Shown: positions 50,870 to 60,542, counted from the first letter of the stretch. The stretch: DNA of 64,000 nt from Haloarchaeobius sp. HME9146 (GCF_025399835.1 NZ_JAODVR010000001.1:3100001-3164000), one strand, 5' to 3'. Made by a program: numbers and translations. The notes: a model not told the origin generated them from the sequence alone.

Positions 50870-51703
50870 ATGGAGCGGCTGCCGATGGGCATCTCGCGGC
50901 TGGATTCGATGATTGGCGGGGGCGCGCCCCCGGGGAGTGTCGTGCTCCTCGCGGGCGAGGTGGGGGCGGGTGCACGTGAGTTCGTCTACACGAGCATCGC
51001 GATGAACGGGCTGGCCCGGGAGAACCCCGAGCTGTTCGACCTCTACTACGGAAGCCTGCACAGTCAGGCGACCGTCCCCGAGGAGATACACTACGTCTCG
51101 TTCACCGCGGATCGCGACGCGCTCGTCGAGGAGATGGGATACACGATGGACAGTGAACTCGTCGAGGCGGGCACCGACCCCGTCGACTTCGCCGACCTCT
51201 CCCAGCATTACTTCCAGCTCTCGCAGGTGCCACGGGAGTGGTACTCCGACGCGACCAGCGACATCGCCTCGCTGGGTGACCGCGACCGCCGGAGCACGCT
51301 CGACGCCGTCGGCGAGTACCTCAACCGGAACGCGGCGGGCAGCCTGGTCGTCATCGACTCGGTGACTGACCTGCTGAGTGCGGCCGAAGAGCAGATGGAC
51401 TGGAACCAGATCACCCTGCTGATGAAGGGGCTGAAGAAGGCGTCCTACCGGTGGGGCGGGCTCATCCTCCTGCTGGTCAACATCGAGGCCCTCTCCGAGC
51501 GCCAGCTCGGCCGGCTGATGGACGCGGTCGATGGGTCGCTCGTGTTCCGGTGGGAGTCCGGCGGGTCCGAGCGCGCCCGGACTCTCGTCGTCAAGCAGTT
51601 CCGGGGGGTGCTCTCCCGGCTGGAGGACGAGAACATCATCCAGTTCGAGACCGAGATTCACGACGGCGGATTCGACATCAGCGACGTGCGCAAAATCCGG
51701 TGA
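50870..51703 (+). CDS. KaiC-like RecA-superfamily protein with degenerate Walker A
   Basis: 277 residues; ATG 50885 is an alternative start. It starts LPMGISRLDSMIGGGAPPGSVVLLAG as KaiC/RadA-like ATPases do, but the P-loop reads GEVGAGAREF, lacking the Lys and Ser/Thr that bind ATP phosphates. Walker B is intact in hydrophobic pattern (GSLVVIDSVTDLL, Asp near residue 163). A C-terminal VVKQFRG strand is conserved. A signalling rather than hydrolytic role is likely. It is 56 bases before the coiled-coil/zinc-ribbon gene and may be its operon partner. Confidence 0.82.
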   Translation: MERLPMGISRLDSMIGGGAPPGSVVLLAGEVGAGAREFVYTSIAMNGLARENPELFDLYYGSLHSQATVPEEIHYVSFTADRDALVEEMGYTMDSELVEAGTDPVDFADLSQHYFQLSQVPREWYSDATSDIASLGDRDRRSTLDAVGEYLNRNAAGSLVVIDSVTDLLSAAEEQMDWNQITLLMKGLKKASYRWGGLILLLVNIEALSERQLGRLMDAVDGSLVFRWESGGSERARTLVVKQFRGVLSRLEDENIIQFETEIHDGGFDISDVRKIR

Positions 51704-51759
51704 GGAGATGGTTTCATCGGCGACAATCCTTAAGAGTATCCCCACCTAAATCCGGCTGA

Positions 51760-52638
51760 ATGGCGAGCGAGGAGCAGGTCGACCTCTCTGTGCAGCTTCC
51801 GCCGGAACTCGGCGAGTGGTTGCACGAGCAGGCCACCGCGCAGGACACCGACGCGGATGAACTCCTCCAGCAGTTGCTTTCGGCGTACCGGACGGTCACC
51901 GAACTGGACGAGGACCGTCCCGACTACGACCTTCCCGAACTCCTCGACGCACAGAGCGAGGAGCTCGACGCGCGCTTCGACGCCCAGCACGAGGAGTTCA
52001 TGGAACTCGTCGAGGACGTCAGAGAGCGCGTCATCCAGGTCAAACACGAGACCGACGGGAAGGCCCCGGTAGACCACACCCACGAGGCCCTCGAGGAGCG
52101 TCTGGCCCGGGTCGACGAACTGGCCGAGACCGTCGAAGAACTCGACGGTCGGCTGGAGACGGTTCGAGCCGACCTCGACGCCGGCTTCGAGAACTACGAG
52201 GACATCCTCGAGTACCTGGTGGCGACGACCGACGACATCGACGCGAAGCTCCTGAAACTCGCCCGCGTGACCGTCGACGTCCGGGCGGAAGTGACCCGGC
52301 TCGCGGCCGCCGAATCCCGCCGCGCCGGGGCTGACGCCCTCAAACTCGCGGCCAACCGCGAGGGTATCGAGCGCGGGAAGTGCGAAGAGTGTGACTCGAC
52401 GGTGACGCTGTCGCTCCTGACCGAGGCCGAGTGCCCGCACTGTGCGAGTTCGTTCAGCGACGTCGAGCGAGGCAGCACGTTCGGCCCGTTCGGCTCGCAC
52501 CGGCTGGTGACGGGCGACCCGCCCGCGCTGCCGGAGAGCGACGTTTCGCGCGTCGACGACGATCTCGTCGAGGACTTCCTGGACGACGACGGCGAGGACG
52601 CCCCCGAGTTCCAGACCGGTGGTGAGACCGATGAGTGA
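51760..52638 (+). CDS. Coiled-coil protein with C-terminal zinc ribbon
   Basis: 292 residues. The first 45 residues (VDLSVQLPPELGEWLHEQATAQ) look like a ribbon-helix-helix-type DNA-binding segment. An acidic coiled coil spans about 50-165 (EELDARFDAQHEEFMELVEDV). A zinc ribbon follows near 208-230 (GKCEECDSTVT ... ECPHCASSF), then an acidic tail. This architecture recurs in haloarchaea without assigned function; a DNA- or transcription-associated role is inferred. The next gene starts inside its 3' end with an 8-base overlap, so translation is coupled. Confidence 0.78.
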   Translation: MASEEQVDLSVQLPPELGEWLHEQATAQDTDADELLQQLLSAYRTVTELDEDRPDYDLPELLDAQSEELDARFDAQHEEFMELVEDVRERVIQVKHETDGKAPVDHTHEALEERLARVDELAETVEELDGRLETVRADLDAGFENYEDILEYLVATTDDIDAKLLKLARVTVDVRAEVTRLAAAESRRAGADALKLAANREGIERGKCEECDSTVTLSLLTEAECPHCASSFSDVERGSTFGPFGSHRLVTGDPPALPESDVSRVDDDLVEDFLDDDGEDAPEFQTGGETDE

Positions 52639-53170
52639 CGACGGCGACGATGCCCCGCTGTCCGACCTCCGCGACGAGGTCGTCGACGACGGGGACGACG
52701 ACGCAGCCGATGAGACCGAGACCGAGGTCCGGGCCGAACTCGTCGACGGCGACGGGGACGACGAATCGACGCCCGCGATTCCGGGCGAGAGCCTCGACAC
52801 CGACGACGGGCCCACGGTTCGCTCCGGGCCGCTCAGCGACATGGCCGAGGACCTGGAGGAGCGACGCCGTGACGGCGACGCTGCCGACGACGACCTGTTC
52901 GAGTCGGTCGACGTCGGCGAGGTCGACGCCGACGAACTGTGGGACCAGGTCGACACCGACGGTCCGACCATCGACCCGGAACCCGACCGTGAGGAGGTCC
53001 GGACCATCAAGAAGAGCAAGTACTGCCAGCGTTGCGAGTACTTCGCGGACCCCCCGGAGGTCGCCTGTCACCACGAGGGGACGACCATCCGCAAGGAAGC
53101 GGACATGGAACACTTTGAAGTAGCGGACTGCCCGAAGGTTCTCGAAGACGAGCGACTCGAGAACGCCTGA
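52631..53170 (+). CDS. Acidic protein with C-terminal cysteine cluster
   Basis: 179 residues from ATG 52631. The N-terminal 115 residues are extremely acidic and probably disordered. The conserved C-terminus has KYCQRCEYFADPPEVACHH and, 20 residues on, ADCPKV, giving four Cys and one His able to bind zinc or a cluster. Function unknown. It overlaps the preceding coiled-coil gene and ends 6 bases before transcription factor S, so these are one transcription unit. That suggests a link to RNA polymerase or transcript quality control. Confidence 0.78.
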   Translation: MSDDGDDAPLSDLRDEVVDDGDDDAADETETEVRAELVDGDGDDESTPAIPGESLDTDDGPTVRSGPLSDMAEDLEERRRDGDAADDDLFESVDVGEVDADELWDQVDTDGPTIDPEPDREEVRTIKKSKYCQRCEYFADPPEVACHHEGTTIRKEADMEHFEVADCPKVLEDERLENA

Positions 53171-53176
53171 GATACT

Positions 53177-53500
53177 ATGCAATTCTGTGATGACTGCGGT
53201 TCGATGATGAAGGCACAGGGCGACGAATGGGTCTGTTCGAGCTGCGGCGCGACCGAGGCTCGCAACCGCGACGACGAGGCCGACTTCGTGAGCACCGAAG
53301 CACAGACCGACAGCGAGGTCATCGAGACCGAAGAGAACGCCGAGTTCGAGGGGAAACCCACCGCGACCGACGTGACCTGTGACAACTGTGGCACGCAGAA
53401 GGCGTGGTACTACATCCAGCAGACCGCGTCGGCCGACGAGCCGCCGACGCGCTTCTTCAAGTGTACGGAGTGCGGGAAGAAGTGGCGCGGCTACAACTGA
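53177..53500 (+). CDS. tfs: Transcription factor S (TFIIS/RPA12-like)
   Basis: 107 residues, full length. The N-terminal zinc ribbon has Cys4, 7, 20 and 23. The C-terminal ribbon has Cys68, 71, 96 and 99. The tip of the second ribbon carries the catalytic acidic pair Asp87-Glu88 in TASADEPPTRFF, which reaches the RNA polymerase active site through the secondary channel and stimulates cleavage of backtracked RNA. The linker is acidic, as expected in halophiles. It is the last gene of the three- or four-gene unit starting at 50870 or 51760. Confidence 0.97.
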   Translation: MQFCDDCGSMMKAQGDEWVCSSCGATEARNRDDEADFVSTEAQTDSEVIETEENAEFEGKPTATDVTCDNCGTQKAWYYIQQTASADEPPTRFFKCTECGKKWRGYN

Positions 53501-53592
53501 GCCACCGACTATAACGATTATTTACTCCGCACCGAGTGGCAATTTTCTCTTGAGACTTGGCCATTATAGGGGGTGGTCCCGTATCGCATGAT

Positions 53593-56280
53593 ATGACCTT
53601 GCACGACAGGGACGTGCGACAGGACGTCAGGGAGCTTGGGGCCCTCCTCGGCGACGTACTCGAAGCGCAGGCCTCTCGAGGCGCGTTCGAGACGGTCGAA
53701 TCGATCCGCGAACAGGCCATCGACTACCGACGAGACGAACTCGACAGCCGCGACGAACTCGAACGGGAGCTCGACACGCTCACGCCGGAACTGGAGAGCG
53801 TCGTCGCCCGTGCGTTCACGACGTATTTCGAGCTCATCAACCTCGCAGAGGAGCGCGAGCGCGTCCGGGCGGTCCGCCGGGCCAGCCAGGACGGCGTGCC
53901 CGCAGACGGTATCGAGGACGCCGTCCAGCAACTCGCCGACGCCGACCCCGAGACGGTCCAGCAGGTGCTCGACGACGTGCTCATCGAGCCGACGTTCACC
54001 GCGCACCCGACCGAGGCGCGCCGGAAGACCGTGAAGGCGAAGCTCCGGTCGGTCGCGGGCCACCTCGAAACCCTCGACGAGCACCGGCTCACCGACGACG
54101 ACCAGGCCCGTGTCGAGCGCGACCTCGAGGCCGAGGTGACGAGCCTGTGGCAGACGCCGCAGGTCCGCAAGCGTCGCCCGCATCCGACCGACGAGGCCCG
54201 CAACGTCCAGTGGTACCTCGAGAACACGCTGTTCGACGTGGTCGGCGAGGTGTACGACGACCTCGAGCAGGCCCTCGGCGAGTCCTTCGAGGACCTCGAC
54301 GTGGACAAGCTGTTCGAGTTCCGGTCGTGGGCCGGCAGTGACCGCGACGGCAACCCGTTCGTCACGCCCGAGGTGACGACGGACACCCTCGAACGCCAGC
54401 GCCGCGTCGTCCTCGACCGCTACCGCCGCGAGCTGAAGTCGTTGTCGGGCATCCTGAGCCAGGACGGGGCCCGGGTCGAGGTGGGGGACCAGTTCGCCGA
54501 GTCCCTCGAAGCCGACCGCGAGCGCCTCCCCGGCGTCGCCGACACGGCCGAGGAACGCTACCCGAACGAGCCGTACCGCCAGAAGCTGAAGCTCATGCGC
54601 GAGAAGCTCGACCGGGTGACCGACGTCCGCCCCGGCGGCTACGACTCCGCCGACGAACTGGCCGCCGACCTCGACGTGCTCGTCGAGAGCCTCGAGGCGA
54701 ACGACGCGGACTCCGTCGTCGCCTCCCACCTCGAACCGGTCCGCCGGCAGGTCGCGACCTTCGGCTTCTCGCTGGCGAGCCTCGACCTGCGCGACCACCA
54801 GGAGAACCACACCGAGGCCGTCGCCGAGGCCCTGGCCAGGAGCGGCATCGACTACCGTGACAAGAGCGAAGACGAGCGCGTCGAACTGCTCACCGAGGCC
54901 GTCCTGCAGGACGAGCCCATCGTCGACGTGACCGACCGCGAGGACGTCTCCGACACCACCGAGCGCGTCCTGCGCCGGTTCGACTGCCTCGCCGACTGGC
55001 AGGACGAGTACGGCACCCACGCCATCGACACCTACGCCATCTCGATGACGGACGAGCCCTCGCACGTCCTCGAGGTGCTGTTCCTCGCCGACCAGGCCGG
55101 CGTCGTCCAGCTCCCCGAGTACTGCGGACTCGACATCGTCCCGCTGCTGGAGACCGAACGCGCCCTCTCGGGAGCCCGCCGCATCATGGGCACCCTCTAC
55201 GAGAACGAGGCGTACGAGCAGGTGCTGGAGGCCCGCAACGGCACCCAGGAGATCATGCTCGGCTACTCGGACTCGAACAAGGAGAACGGCTTCCTCGCGG
55301 CGAACTGGTCGCTGTACAAGAACCAGCGCCGCCTCGCCGACATCTGCGACGAGTTCGACGTGACGTTACGACTGTTCCACGGCCGTGGCGGCTCCATCTC
55401 GCGCGGTGGCGGCCCGATGAACGAGGCGCTGCTCGCGCTGCCGAACCGGACCATCACCGGGCAGGTGAAGTTCACCGAGCAGGGTGAGGCCATCGCCGAG
55501 AAGTACGCGAACCGCCGGGTGGCAAAGCGCAACATCGAGCAGATGCTGAACGCCCAGCTCCGGGCCCGCAAGAACGCCATCGAGAATCCCGACGAGTCCA
55601 TCCCCGAGGAGTGGCTCGCGGCGATGGAGACGATGGCCGATGCGGCCCGCGACGAGTACCGCGGCCTGCTGGAGACCGACGGCTTCGTCCAGTACTTCGA
55701 GCAGGCGACGCCCATCACGGTTATCGAGGACCTCAACCTCGGCTCCCGCCCGGCCTCGCGCTCGGGCGAGCGCACGGTCGAGGACCTCCGGGCCATCCCG
55801 TGGGTGTTCTCGTGGACCCAGTCCCGGTGCATCCTGCCCGGCTGGTACTCGCTGGCGACCGGTATCGACGCCTACCTCGACCAGGGTGGCGACGTCGAGA
55901 CGCTCCAGGAGATGTACGACTCCTGGCCGTTCTTCCGGTCCATGCTCGACAACGCCGCACTCGCACTCGCGCGGACCGACCTCGACATCACCGAGCACTA
56001 CGCCGACCTCGCCGATTCGGAGCTTCGCGAACGCTTCTTCCCGCGCCTCTCCGACGAGCACGAGCGTGCGGTCGACCTCGTGCAGACGGTCGCCGAGCGC
56101 GACGAACTGTACGCCCGCGAGTGGTTCGGCGAGAGCCTCGACCGGCGCAACCCCTACGTCGACCCGCTGAACATGCTCCAGACGCGGCTGCTCAAGCAGA
56201 CCCACCGGACCGAAGAGGAAGAACAGACCCTCCGGCTGACGGTGAAAGGCATCGCTGCCGGGATGAAGAACACCGGGTGA
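53593..56280 (+). CDS. ppc: Phosphoenolpyruvate carboxylase
   Basis: 895 residues from ATG 53593; an in-frame ATG at 53557 would add 12 non-conserved residues. It makes oxaloacetate from PEP and bicarbonate, an anaplerotic reaction. Catalytic His138 lies in EPTFTAHPTEARRKTV. The second signature LGYSDSNKENG is followed by His596 in LFHGRGGSISRGGGP. Arg-rich SRPASRSGER and the C-terminal LRLTVKGIAAGMKNTG end are typical of the bacterial-type enzyme. Full length, so the active bacterial-type form rather than the short archaeal type. It stands alone after tfs. Confidence 0.98.
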   Translation: MTLHDRDVRQDVRELGALLGDVLEAQASRGAFETVESIREQAIDYRRDELDSRDELERELDTLTPELESVVARAFTTYFELINLAEERERVRAVRRASQDGVPADGIEDAVQQLADADPETVQQVLDDVLIEPTFTAHPTEARRKTVKAKLRSVAGHLETLDEHRLTDDDQARVERDLEAEVTSLWQTPQVRKRRPHPTDEARNVQWYLENTLFDVVGEVYDDLEQALGESFEDLDVDKLFEFRSWAGSDRDGNPFVTPEVTTDTLERQRRVVLDRYRRELKSLSGILSQDGARVEVGDQFAESLEADRERLPGVADTAEERYPNEPYRQKLKLMREKLDRVTDVRPGGYDSADELAADLDVLVESLEANDADSVVASHLEPVRRQVATFGFSLASLDLRDHQENHTEAVAEALARSGIDYRDKSEDERVELLTEAVLQDEPIVDVTDREDVSDTTERVLRRFDCLADWQDEYGTHAIDTYAISMTDEPSHVLEVLFLADQAGVVQLPEYCGLDIVPLLETERALSGARRIMGTLYENEAYEQVLEARNGTQEIMLGYSDSNKENGFLAANWSLYKNQRRLADICDEFDVTLRLFHGRGGSISRGGGPMNEALLALPNRTITGQVKFTEQGEAIAEKYANRRVAKRNIEQMLNAQLRARKNAIENPDESIPEEWLAAMETMADAARDEYRGLLETDGFVQYFEQATPITVIEDLNLGSRPASRSGERTVEDLRAIPWVFSWTQSRCILPGWYSLATGIDAYLDQGGDVETLQEMYDSWPFFRSMLDNAALALARTDLDITEHYADLADSELRERFFPRLSDEHERAVDLVQTVAERDELYAREWFGESLDRRNPYVDPLNMLQTRLLKQTHRTEEEEQTLRLTVKGIAAGMKNTG

Positions 56281-56398
56281 GCTCCCGCGAGAAAACCGGG
56301 TGAGCCCCCGCGTATCGACGGGGGACACGCTCTCAGCGACGGGATAAGTAGGTCCAACCCTTACAAGGACCTGCCGACAAGTTCCTCACGAGCGGATC

Positions 56399-56587
56399 AT
56401 GGACCCGACAGAGACAGCCCCGGCAGAGACACAGCAGCCGGCCGCAGATTCGTGTGCCATCTGTGGGACCCCGGTGACGACGAGCGAATGGCATCCAGCG
56501 GCGACGAAGACGACGGCGACCGGGAAGCTGGTCATCGTCTCGTTCTGCGGGCAGCCCTGTCGTGACGACTGGGCGGACGAACAGTAA
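56399..56587 (+). CDS. Small TRASH-like zinc-finger protein
   Basis: 62 residues. After an 18-residue Thr/Pro/Glu/Gln-rich start come CAICGTPV (Cys19, Cys22), a central WHPAATK, and SFCGQPCRDDW with two more cysteines. The C-x2-C ... F-C-x3-C spacing is that of TRASH/MYM-like zinc fingers, and small proteins of this type are abundant in haloarchaea. It may bind metal or a protein partner; no target is known. A TATA-like gggataagtagg (56341-56352) lies about 50 bases upstream. Confidence 0.72.
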   Translation: MDPTETAPAETQQPAADSCAICGTPVTTSEWHPAATKTTATGKLVIVSFCGQPCRDDWADEQ

Positions 56588-56838
56588 CGACGAACCGGCG
56601 GTTCTGCGGGTTCTCACGCGAATCGACGACTGGAGAGCCGAGACGGACCAGCGGCGGAACCGGGCTGTCGGGGCCGTCGTCAGTGGGACGAAAAGTCACT
56701 GACAGCCATGGGTGAGTGGCTGCCTGACACATGGGCGTTGGGGATTCGGGTACCTATGACCAGGATGTGGGCGTCCCGGTAGCGAAGGCAAGGGCGGAAT
56801 GCGACAAGGGTTCCACCCCTATTCTGTTAGGAGCGGCG

Positions 56839-59157
56839 TCATTCTACGTCACGGACGTATTCGGCGTTCCCATCGAAGAGGTCGGTGAGGAGCTTCTGTT
56901 CGGCCGTTCTGAGGTGTTCGTGGAAGGTCGGCGAGGAGATGCCGAGTGCGGCTGCGATGTCCTCGGCGTCGCTCTGGCGCGGCCACTCGAAGTAGCCGGC
57001 ATAGAGGGCCGTCTCGATGGCTTCGCGCTGGCGGTCGGTGAGTTCGTCCTCCAGTGCCGACCGGAGTTCGGCGATGCGGCGCTCGGGCCGTTGCTGTTCG
57101 CGTTTCGCCCGCATGTCCACGCGCTGGTACAGGTCCTCGAACGACTCGATGATGGACCGGATCGAGGCCGATTGCGGGAGTTCGGCGACCACGCGAGCCG
57201 TCGTCCCTTCTATCTCGAGCGTGCGTAACGTCCCGCCGTGGTCGGCCAGCAGCGTCGAGATAGGTGGGTCGACGATGGTCAGCGTGAGGAGCGTCTCGTC
57301 GCCGTCCTCGTCGACGATGGAGACCTCCTGGACGGCGTCGGTGTCGGTCGCGCGCTCGGAGATGAGCTCGACGTCGCCGCGTGTCACGGTGAAGTACTCG
57401 ATGAAGGTGTGGTCGTCCAGTGCACCCGCGCCGTCGAGTTCGAGTCGGGCGTCGGCGTCGTCGACCGCCTGGAAGAACGCCGACTCGCCCGCCTGGATCT
57501 CCAGTTCGAGTTCGATGGTCTGGTCCGCGATGAGTGCCGCCCGCCGGTCAGTCGCACTGTACGCGAGGCCGACGACGCTCCGAAGCTGTGAGAGCGCGTC
57601 GACGACGCCCTCCGTGAACGCGCCCTGTTCCTCGCTGTAGATGTTGAGAACGCCGAAGAGCGTGTCCTTGTAGACCAGCGGAATCGCCGCGGCCGAACTG
57701 AACTCGCGGTCGCGCACCCCGCCACAGCACGGGTCGCTGTCGTCGGTCTCGACGTCGTCGACGACCTGGACCTCGTGGGTTCGGACCGCCGCGTCTGCCA
57801 GCGTCTCCCCGTTTGTCGAGGTAATCTGCTCGTCCTCGATAGCCGGGACAGTGGGTCCATCGCCCGCGGCCGCGACCGGTTCCAGCCCGCGGGTGGGTCC
57901 CTGGGCCCGTCCCAGCCAGACGTAGTCGAACTGGGGCGATTCGACCAGTTCATCGCAGACGAGTCGCTCGACCGCCTGCTGGCTGGCCGCTTCGACCAGC
58001 GCCTCGTTGATACCGTGGACGACCCGGTTCAGCTGGGCGATGCTCTCCAGTTCGGTCCGCTGACGGGCCAGCTCCTGTTCGCGCTCCTTGCGCTCCGTGA
58101 CGTCCTGGAAGTACACCGAGAGCCCCGTCTCGGAGGGGTACGCCCGTACCGAGAACCACGCTTCGAGGGGCGGGAAGTACTCCTCGAAGGAGACGGACTC
58201 CTGGGTCTCCATCGCCTTCTCGTACTGCTGCTGGAACGTGGAGTTGATCGCCTCCGGGAAGCGGTCCCAGACGTTGTCACCGACCACCGCGTCCGGGTCG
58301 ACGTCGATGAGTTCCGCACCGTGCTCGTTGACGTACCGGAAGTCGAAGTCGGTGTCGAGCGCGAAGAAGGCGTCAGTGACGCGCTCGAAGTGCGATTCGA
58401 GTTCGGTCTCGAGTCGCTTTCGCTGCGATATGTCGCGGATGATGCCGGTGTAGTAGGGGCCGTCCTCGTCCGCGAAGGCACCGAACGTCGCGAGCACGGG
58501 GACATCGTGGCCGTCAGCGTGCTGGACGTCGAGCTGGGTGGTCTGCCACTGCATCGACGGCTGCGAGCCGCTCGTGCTCGGTGAGAGAACGGCGTCGGAG
58601 GCGGCTCTGTCCGGAATCACGAACGAGAGCGGTTCCCCGACGAGTTCCTCGCTCTCGTACCCGAAGAGCGTACAGGCAGCCGGATTCACGTCGGAGATGA
58701 TGCCGTCGTCGTCGACGGTCACGACGGCGTCACGGGAGTGCTGTGCGAAGACGCCGAACCGGTCGGCCGTCCCGTCCTGGTCGTCCGGCGTGGCGAGGTC
58801 GCTGGTCGCCGAGACGTAGGTGGCGAGTTCGCGGAACGGGACCTGCTGGTCGGGCTCGACCGTGTGGACGATACCCTCCGAGAACACGTCCGGCGGAATC
58901 TCCTCGCCCTCGTCGGCGAGCAGGATGAACGGGATGTCGCAGAACTCGTCGCGAATCGCATCGAGGACCGACGGGTCGTCGATCTCGGCGGCACCGACGT
59001 CCGCGATGACGCAGTCGAACTCGCCCGTATCGAGTCGCTCGCTTACTGCCGACACCGACCGCTCCGTGACGACGGACAGGGGTGGCCCTCCGGTAGTGGG
59101 CGGGGACGTGGAGGAACGCCCATCCGTCAGAAATAGAACGCTGAACTCACTGGCCAT
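56839..59157 (-). CDS. Bat-type sensor and transcriptional regulator
   Basis: 772 residues. In order: a receiver-like domain (1-115) whose phosphorylation site is degenerate, two PAS domains (about 130-245, with DAVVTVDDDGIISDVN and ending GIIRDISQRKR; and 255-370, ending YFQDVTERKERE), a GAF domain (about 385-540), a BAT domain (545-690, LELEIQAGESAFFQAV) and a C-terminal HTH_10 (705-760, LTDRQREAIETALYAGYFEWP). This is the bacterio-opsin activator architecture of haloarchaea, sensing light, oxygen or redox through PAS/GAF. The target genes cannot be told from here. Confidence 0.93.
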   Translation of the reverse strand: MASEFSVLFLTDGRSSTSPPTTGGPPLSVVTERSVSAVSERLDTGEFDCVIADVGAAEIDDPSVLDAIRDEFCDIPFILLADEGEEIPPDVFSEGIVHTVEPDQQVPFRELATYVSATSDLATPDDQDGTADRFGVFAQHSRDAVVTVDDDGIISDVNPAACTLFGYESEELVGEPLSFVIPDRAASDAVLSPSTSGSQPSMQWQTTQLDVQHADGHDVPVLATFGAFADEDGPYYTGIIRDISQRKRLETELESHFERVTDAFFALDTDFDFRYVNEHGAELIDVDPDAVVGDNVWDRFPEAINSTFQQQYEKAMETQESVSFEEYFPPLEAWFSVRAYPSETGLSVYFQDVTERKEREQELARQRTELESIAQLNRVVHGINEALVEAASQQAVERLVCDELVESPQFDYVWLGRAQGPTRGLEPVAAAGDGPTVPAIEDEQITSTNGETLADAAVRTHEVQVVDDVETDDSDPCCGGVRDREFSSAAAIPLVYKDTLFGVLNIYSEEQGAFTEGVVDALSQLRSVVGLAYSATDRRAALIADQTIELELEIQAGESAFFQAVDDADARLELDGAGALDDHTFIEYFTVTRGDVELISERATDTDAVQEVSIVDEDGDETLLTLTIVDPPISTLLADHGGTLRTLEIEGTTARVVAELPQSASIRSIIESFEDLYQRVDMRAKREQQRPERRIAELRSALEDELTDRQREAIETALYAGYFEWPRQSDAEDIAAALGISSPTFHEHLRTAEQKLLTDLFDGNAEYVRDVE

Positions 59158-59318
59158 CTCGTTGGCGGTATTGCGGTCCAGAGAATGTTAAAGGCATCGC
59201 GGTAGTGACAGCTAAGAAGCGGTAAATTACGACGGTCCTACCCACGGTTTTACGGGTTCGACGCGCAGTCGTGGCAGATGCCTGAGCAGATTCGGGGACG
59301 GGAGGCGGACCGGACCTC

Positions 59319-59924
59319 TCAGGGCTCCATCTCCGAGGGAGGGAGGAGGTCGATCGGGAGCGCCGCCTCGGTCTCCTCGTCGAGACCGGCCCGGGCGGCC
59401 TCGCGCTTGCGCCGGAGTCGGCTCCGGAGTCGCTGCAGCTGGTCGTTCGCGTCGGCGTCCCGGTACTCCAGGCGTTCGAGAACCGTCAGTGTCGAGCGGA
59501 GGGCGTAGTACTCGCGGACACGCTCGTCGCCGAGGTCGGCGAGCGCGGCCAGTCGCTCGACCGTTCCGACGACGGTTTCGCGGTCGACCGGCTTCAGGAG
59601 GTACTCGTCGAAGGGGACGTCGAGCAGGTCGAACGCCGGGCCGACCGCCGTGACGATGGCAACCGGGCAGGAAGCGTCCCGTGCCTGCAGTTCGCGGGCG
59701 ACCTCGTCACCGGAGACCGAGGGCATCCGCCGGTCGAGCAACACGACGTCGACCGCTGGTCCGTACCGCTCCAGCGCAGCCTCCCCGTCGTCCACGACCC
59801 AGACGTCGTACTCGTTGCCCAACCAGAGTGCGTACGTCTCGGCGAGGTCCTCGTCGTCGTCGACCACGAGGACCGTGGTCTTCCCCTCGGTCGCGTCACT
59901 GCTGGGGGAGTCCGTGCATGTCAT
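59319..59924 (-). CDS. Response regulator with HalX domain
   Basis: 201 residues from ATG 59924; the ATG at 59954 is an alternative. The receiver domain has acidic residues at 22-24 (VDDDED), phospho-acceptor Asp64 in VVLLDRRMPSVSG, and Lys111 in LLKPVD. The C-terminal 75 residues match the HalX domain (EYYALRSTLTVLERLEY), a helical haloarchaeal module. No DNA-binding domain is present, so output is probably by protein contact. It follows the direction of the Bat gene 162 bases away but is transcribed first; the pair may form one signalling unit. No histidine kinase is adjacent. Confidence 0.93.
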   Translation of the reverse strand: MTCTDSPSSDATEGKTTVLVVDDDEDLAETYALWLGNEYDVWVVDDGEAALERYGPAVDVVLLDRRMPSVSGDEVARELQARDASCPVAIVTAVGPAFDLLDVPFDEYLLKPVDRETVVGTVERLAALADLGDERVREYYALRSTLTVLERLEYRDADANDQLQRLRSRLRRKREAARAGLDEETEAALPIDLLPPSEMEP

Positions 59925-60035
59925 AGTCGTCGCAGTTACCCTATCGTTTGACACACAGTCCCGAATTACCCCTCCCTATACACCTTGGGAACCCAGACCG
60001 CCGCCTCTTTGGGTCCCGAGCACCGAACACAGACG

Positions 60036-60542
60036 ATGAGCGATACCCGGCGCGTCGAGGTCCACCCCGGCTGCGAGGTCGTCGTCGAGTTCGACCCCGA
60101 GTTGACGTTCGAGTGTGTCGACGACTGCACCTGGTGTTGTACCCACGGCGTGTTGCTGTACGAGCCGGACTTCTTCGAGCTGGCCGAGCGCGCGAACCTC
60201 AGCGAGGCGACCACCGAGTTCCGCGGGCACGACTTCGTCACGACCGAGGAGAAGGACCGTGACGAGCATGTCGACGAGGACGGCCGCGCCTGTTACTTCC
60301 TGCGCGACGACGGCCTCTGCTCGCTCCACCTCGACCACGACTGGAAGCCCGCCCGCTGCTCGGTGTTCCCGCTCGCGGTGACCGTCGAGGACGACGGGTT
60401 ACACGTCGACATCCGGGAGTCGGCCCACGAACACTGCGAGGGCCTCGACGTCTCCGAGCGGAAGGTCATCGACAATCTCGACGCCTTCCTGCCGGAGGTG
60501 CTGTGGGAGATCGAGGACCCGACCAGTGACGTGGCGCTGTAG
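60036..60542 (+). CDS. YkgJ-type cysteine-cluster protein
   Basis: 168 residues from ATG 60036. The N-terminal cluster CVDDCTWCCTHG matches the CxxxCxxCC motif of the YkgJ/Fe-S zinc-cluster family. A second set of cysteines (DGLCSLH, ARCSVFPL, EHCEGL) completes the usual eight-Cys pattern. Members are thought to bind iron-sulfur clusters or zinc; the substrate is unknown. The frame is open to 59985, but the shorter start fits better. It is divergent from the HalX gene. The next gene begins 63 bases downstream. Confidence 0.88.
   Translation: MSDTRRVEVHPGCEVVVEFDPELTFECVDDCTWCCTHGVLLYEPDFFELAERANLSEATTEFRGHDFVTTEEKDRDEHVDEDGRACYFLRDDGLCSLHLDHDWKPARCSVFPLAVTVEDDGLHVDIRESAHEHCEGLDVSERKVIDNLDAFLPEVLWEIEDPTSDVAL

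Noticed and set aside
53518-55065. 515-residue minus-strand frame opposite PEP carboxylase
   Set aside because: The composition is typical of antisense frames, and the sense frame has all PEPC signatures.
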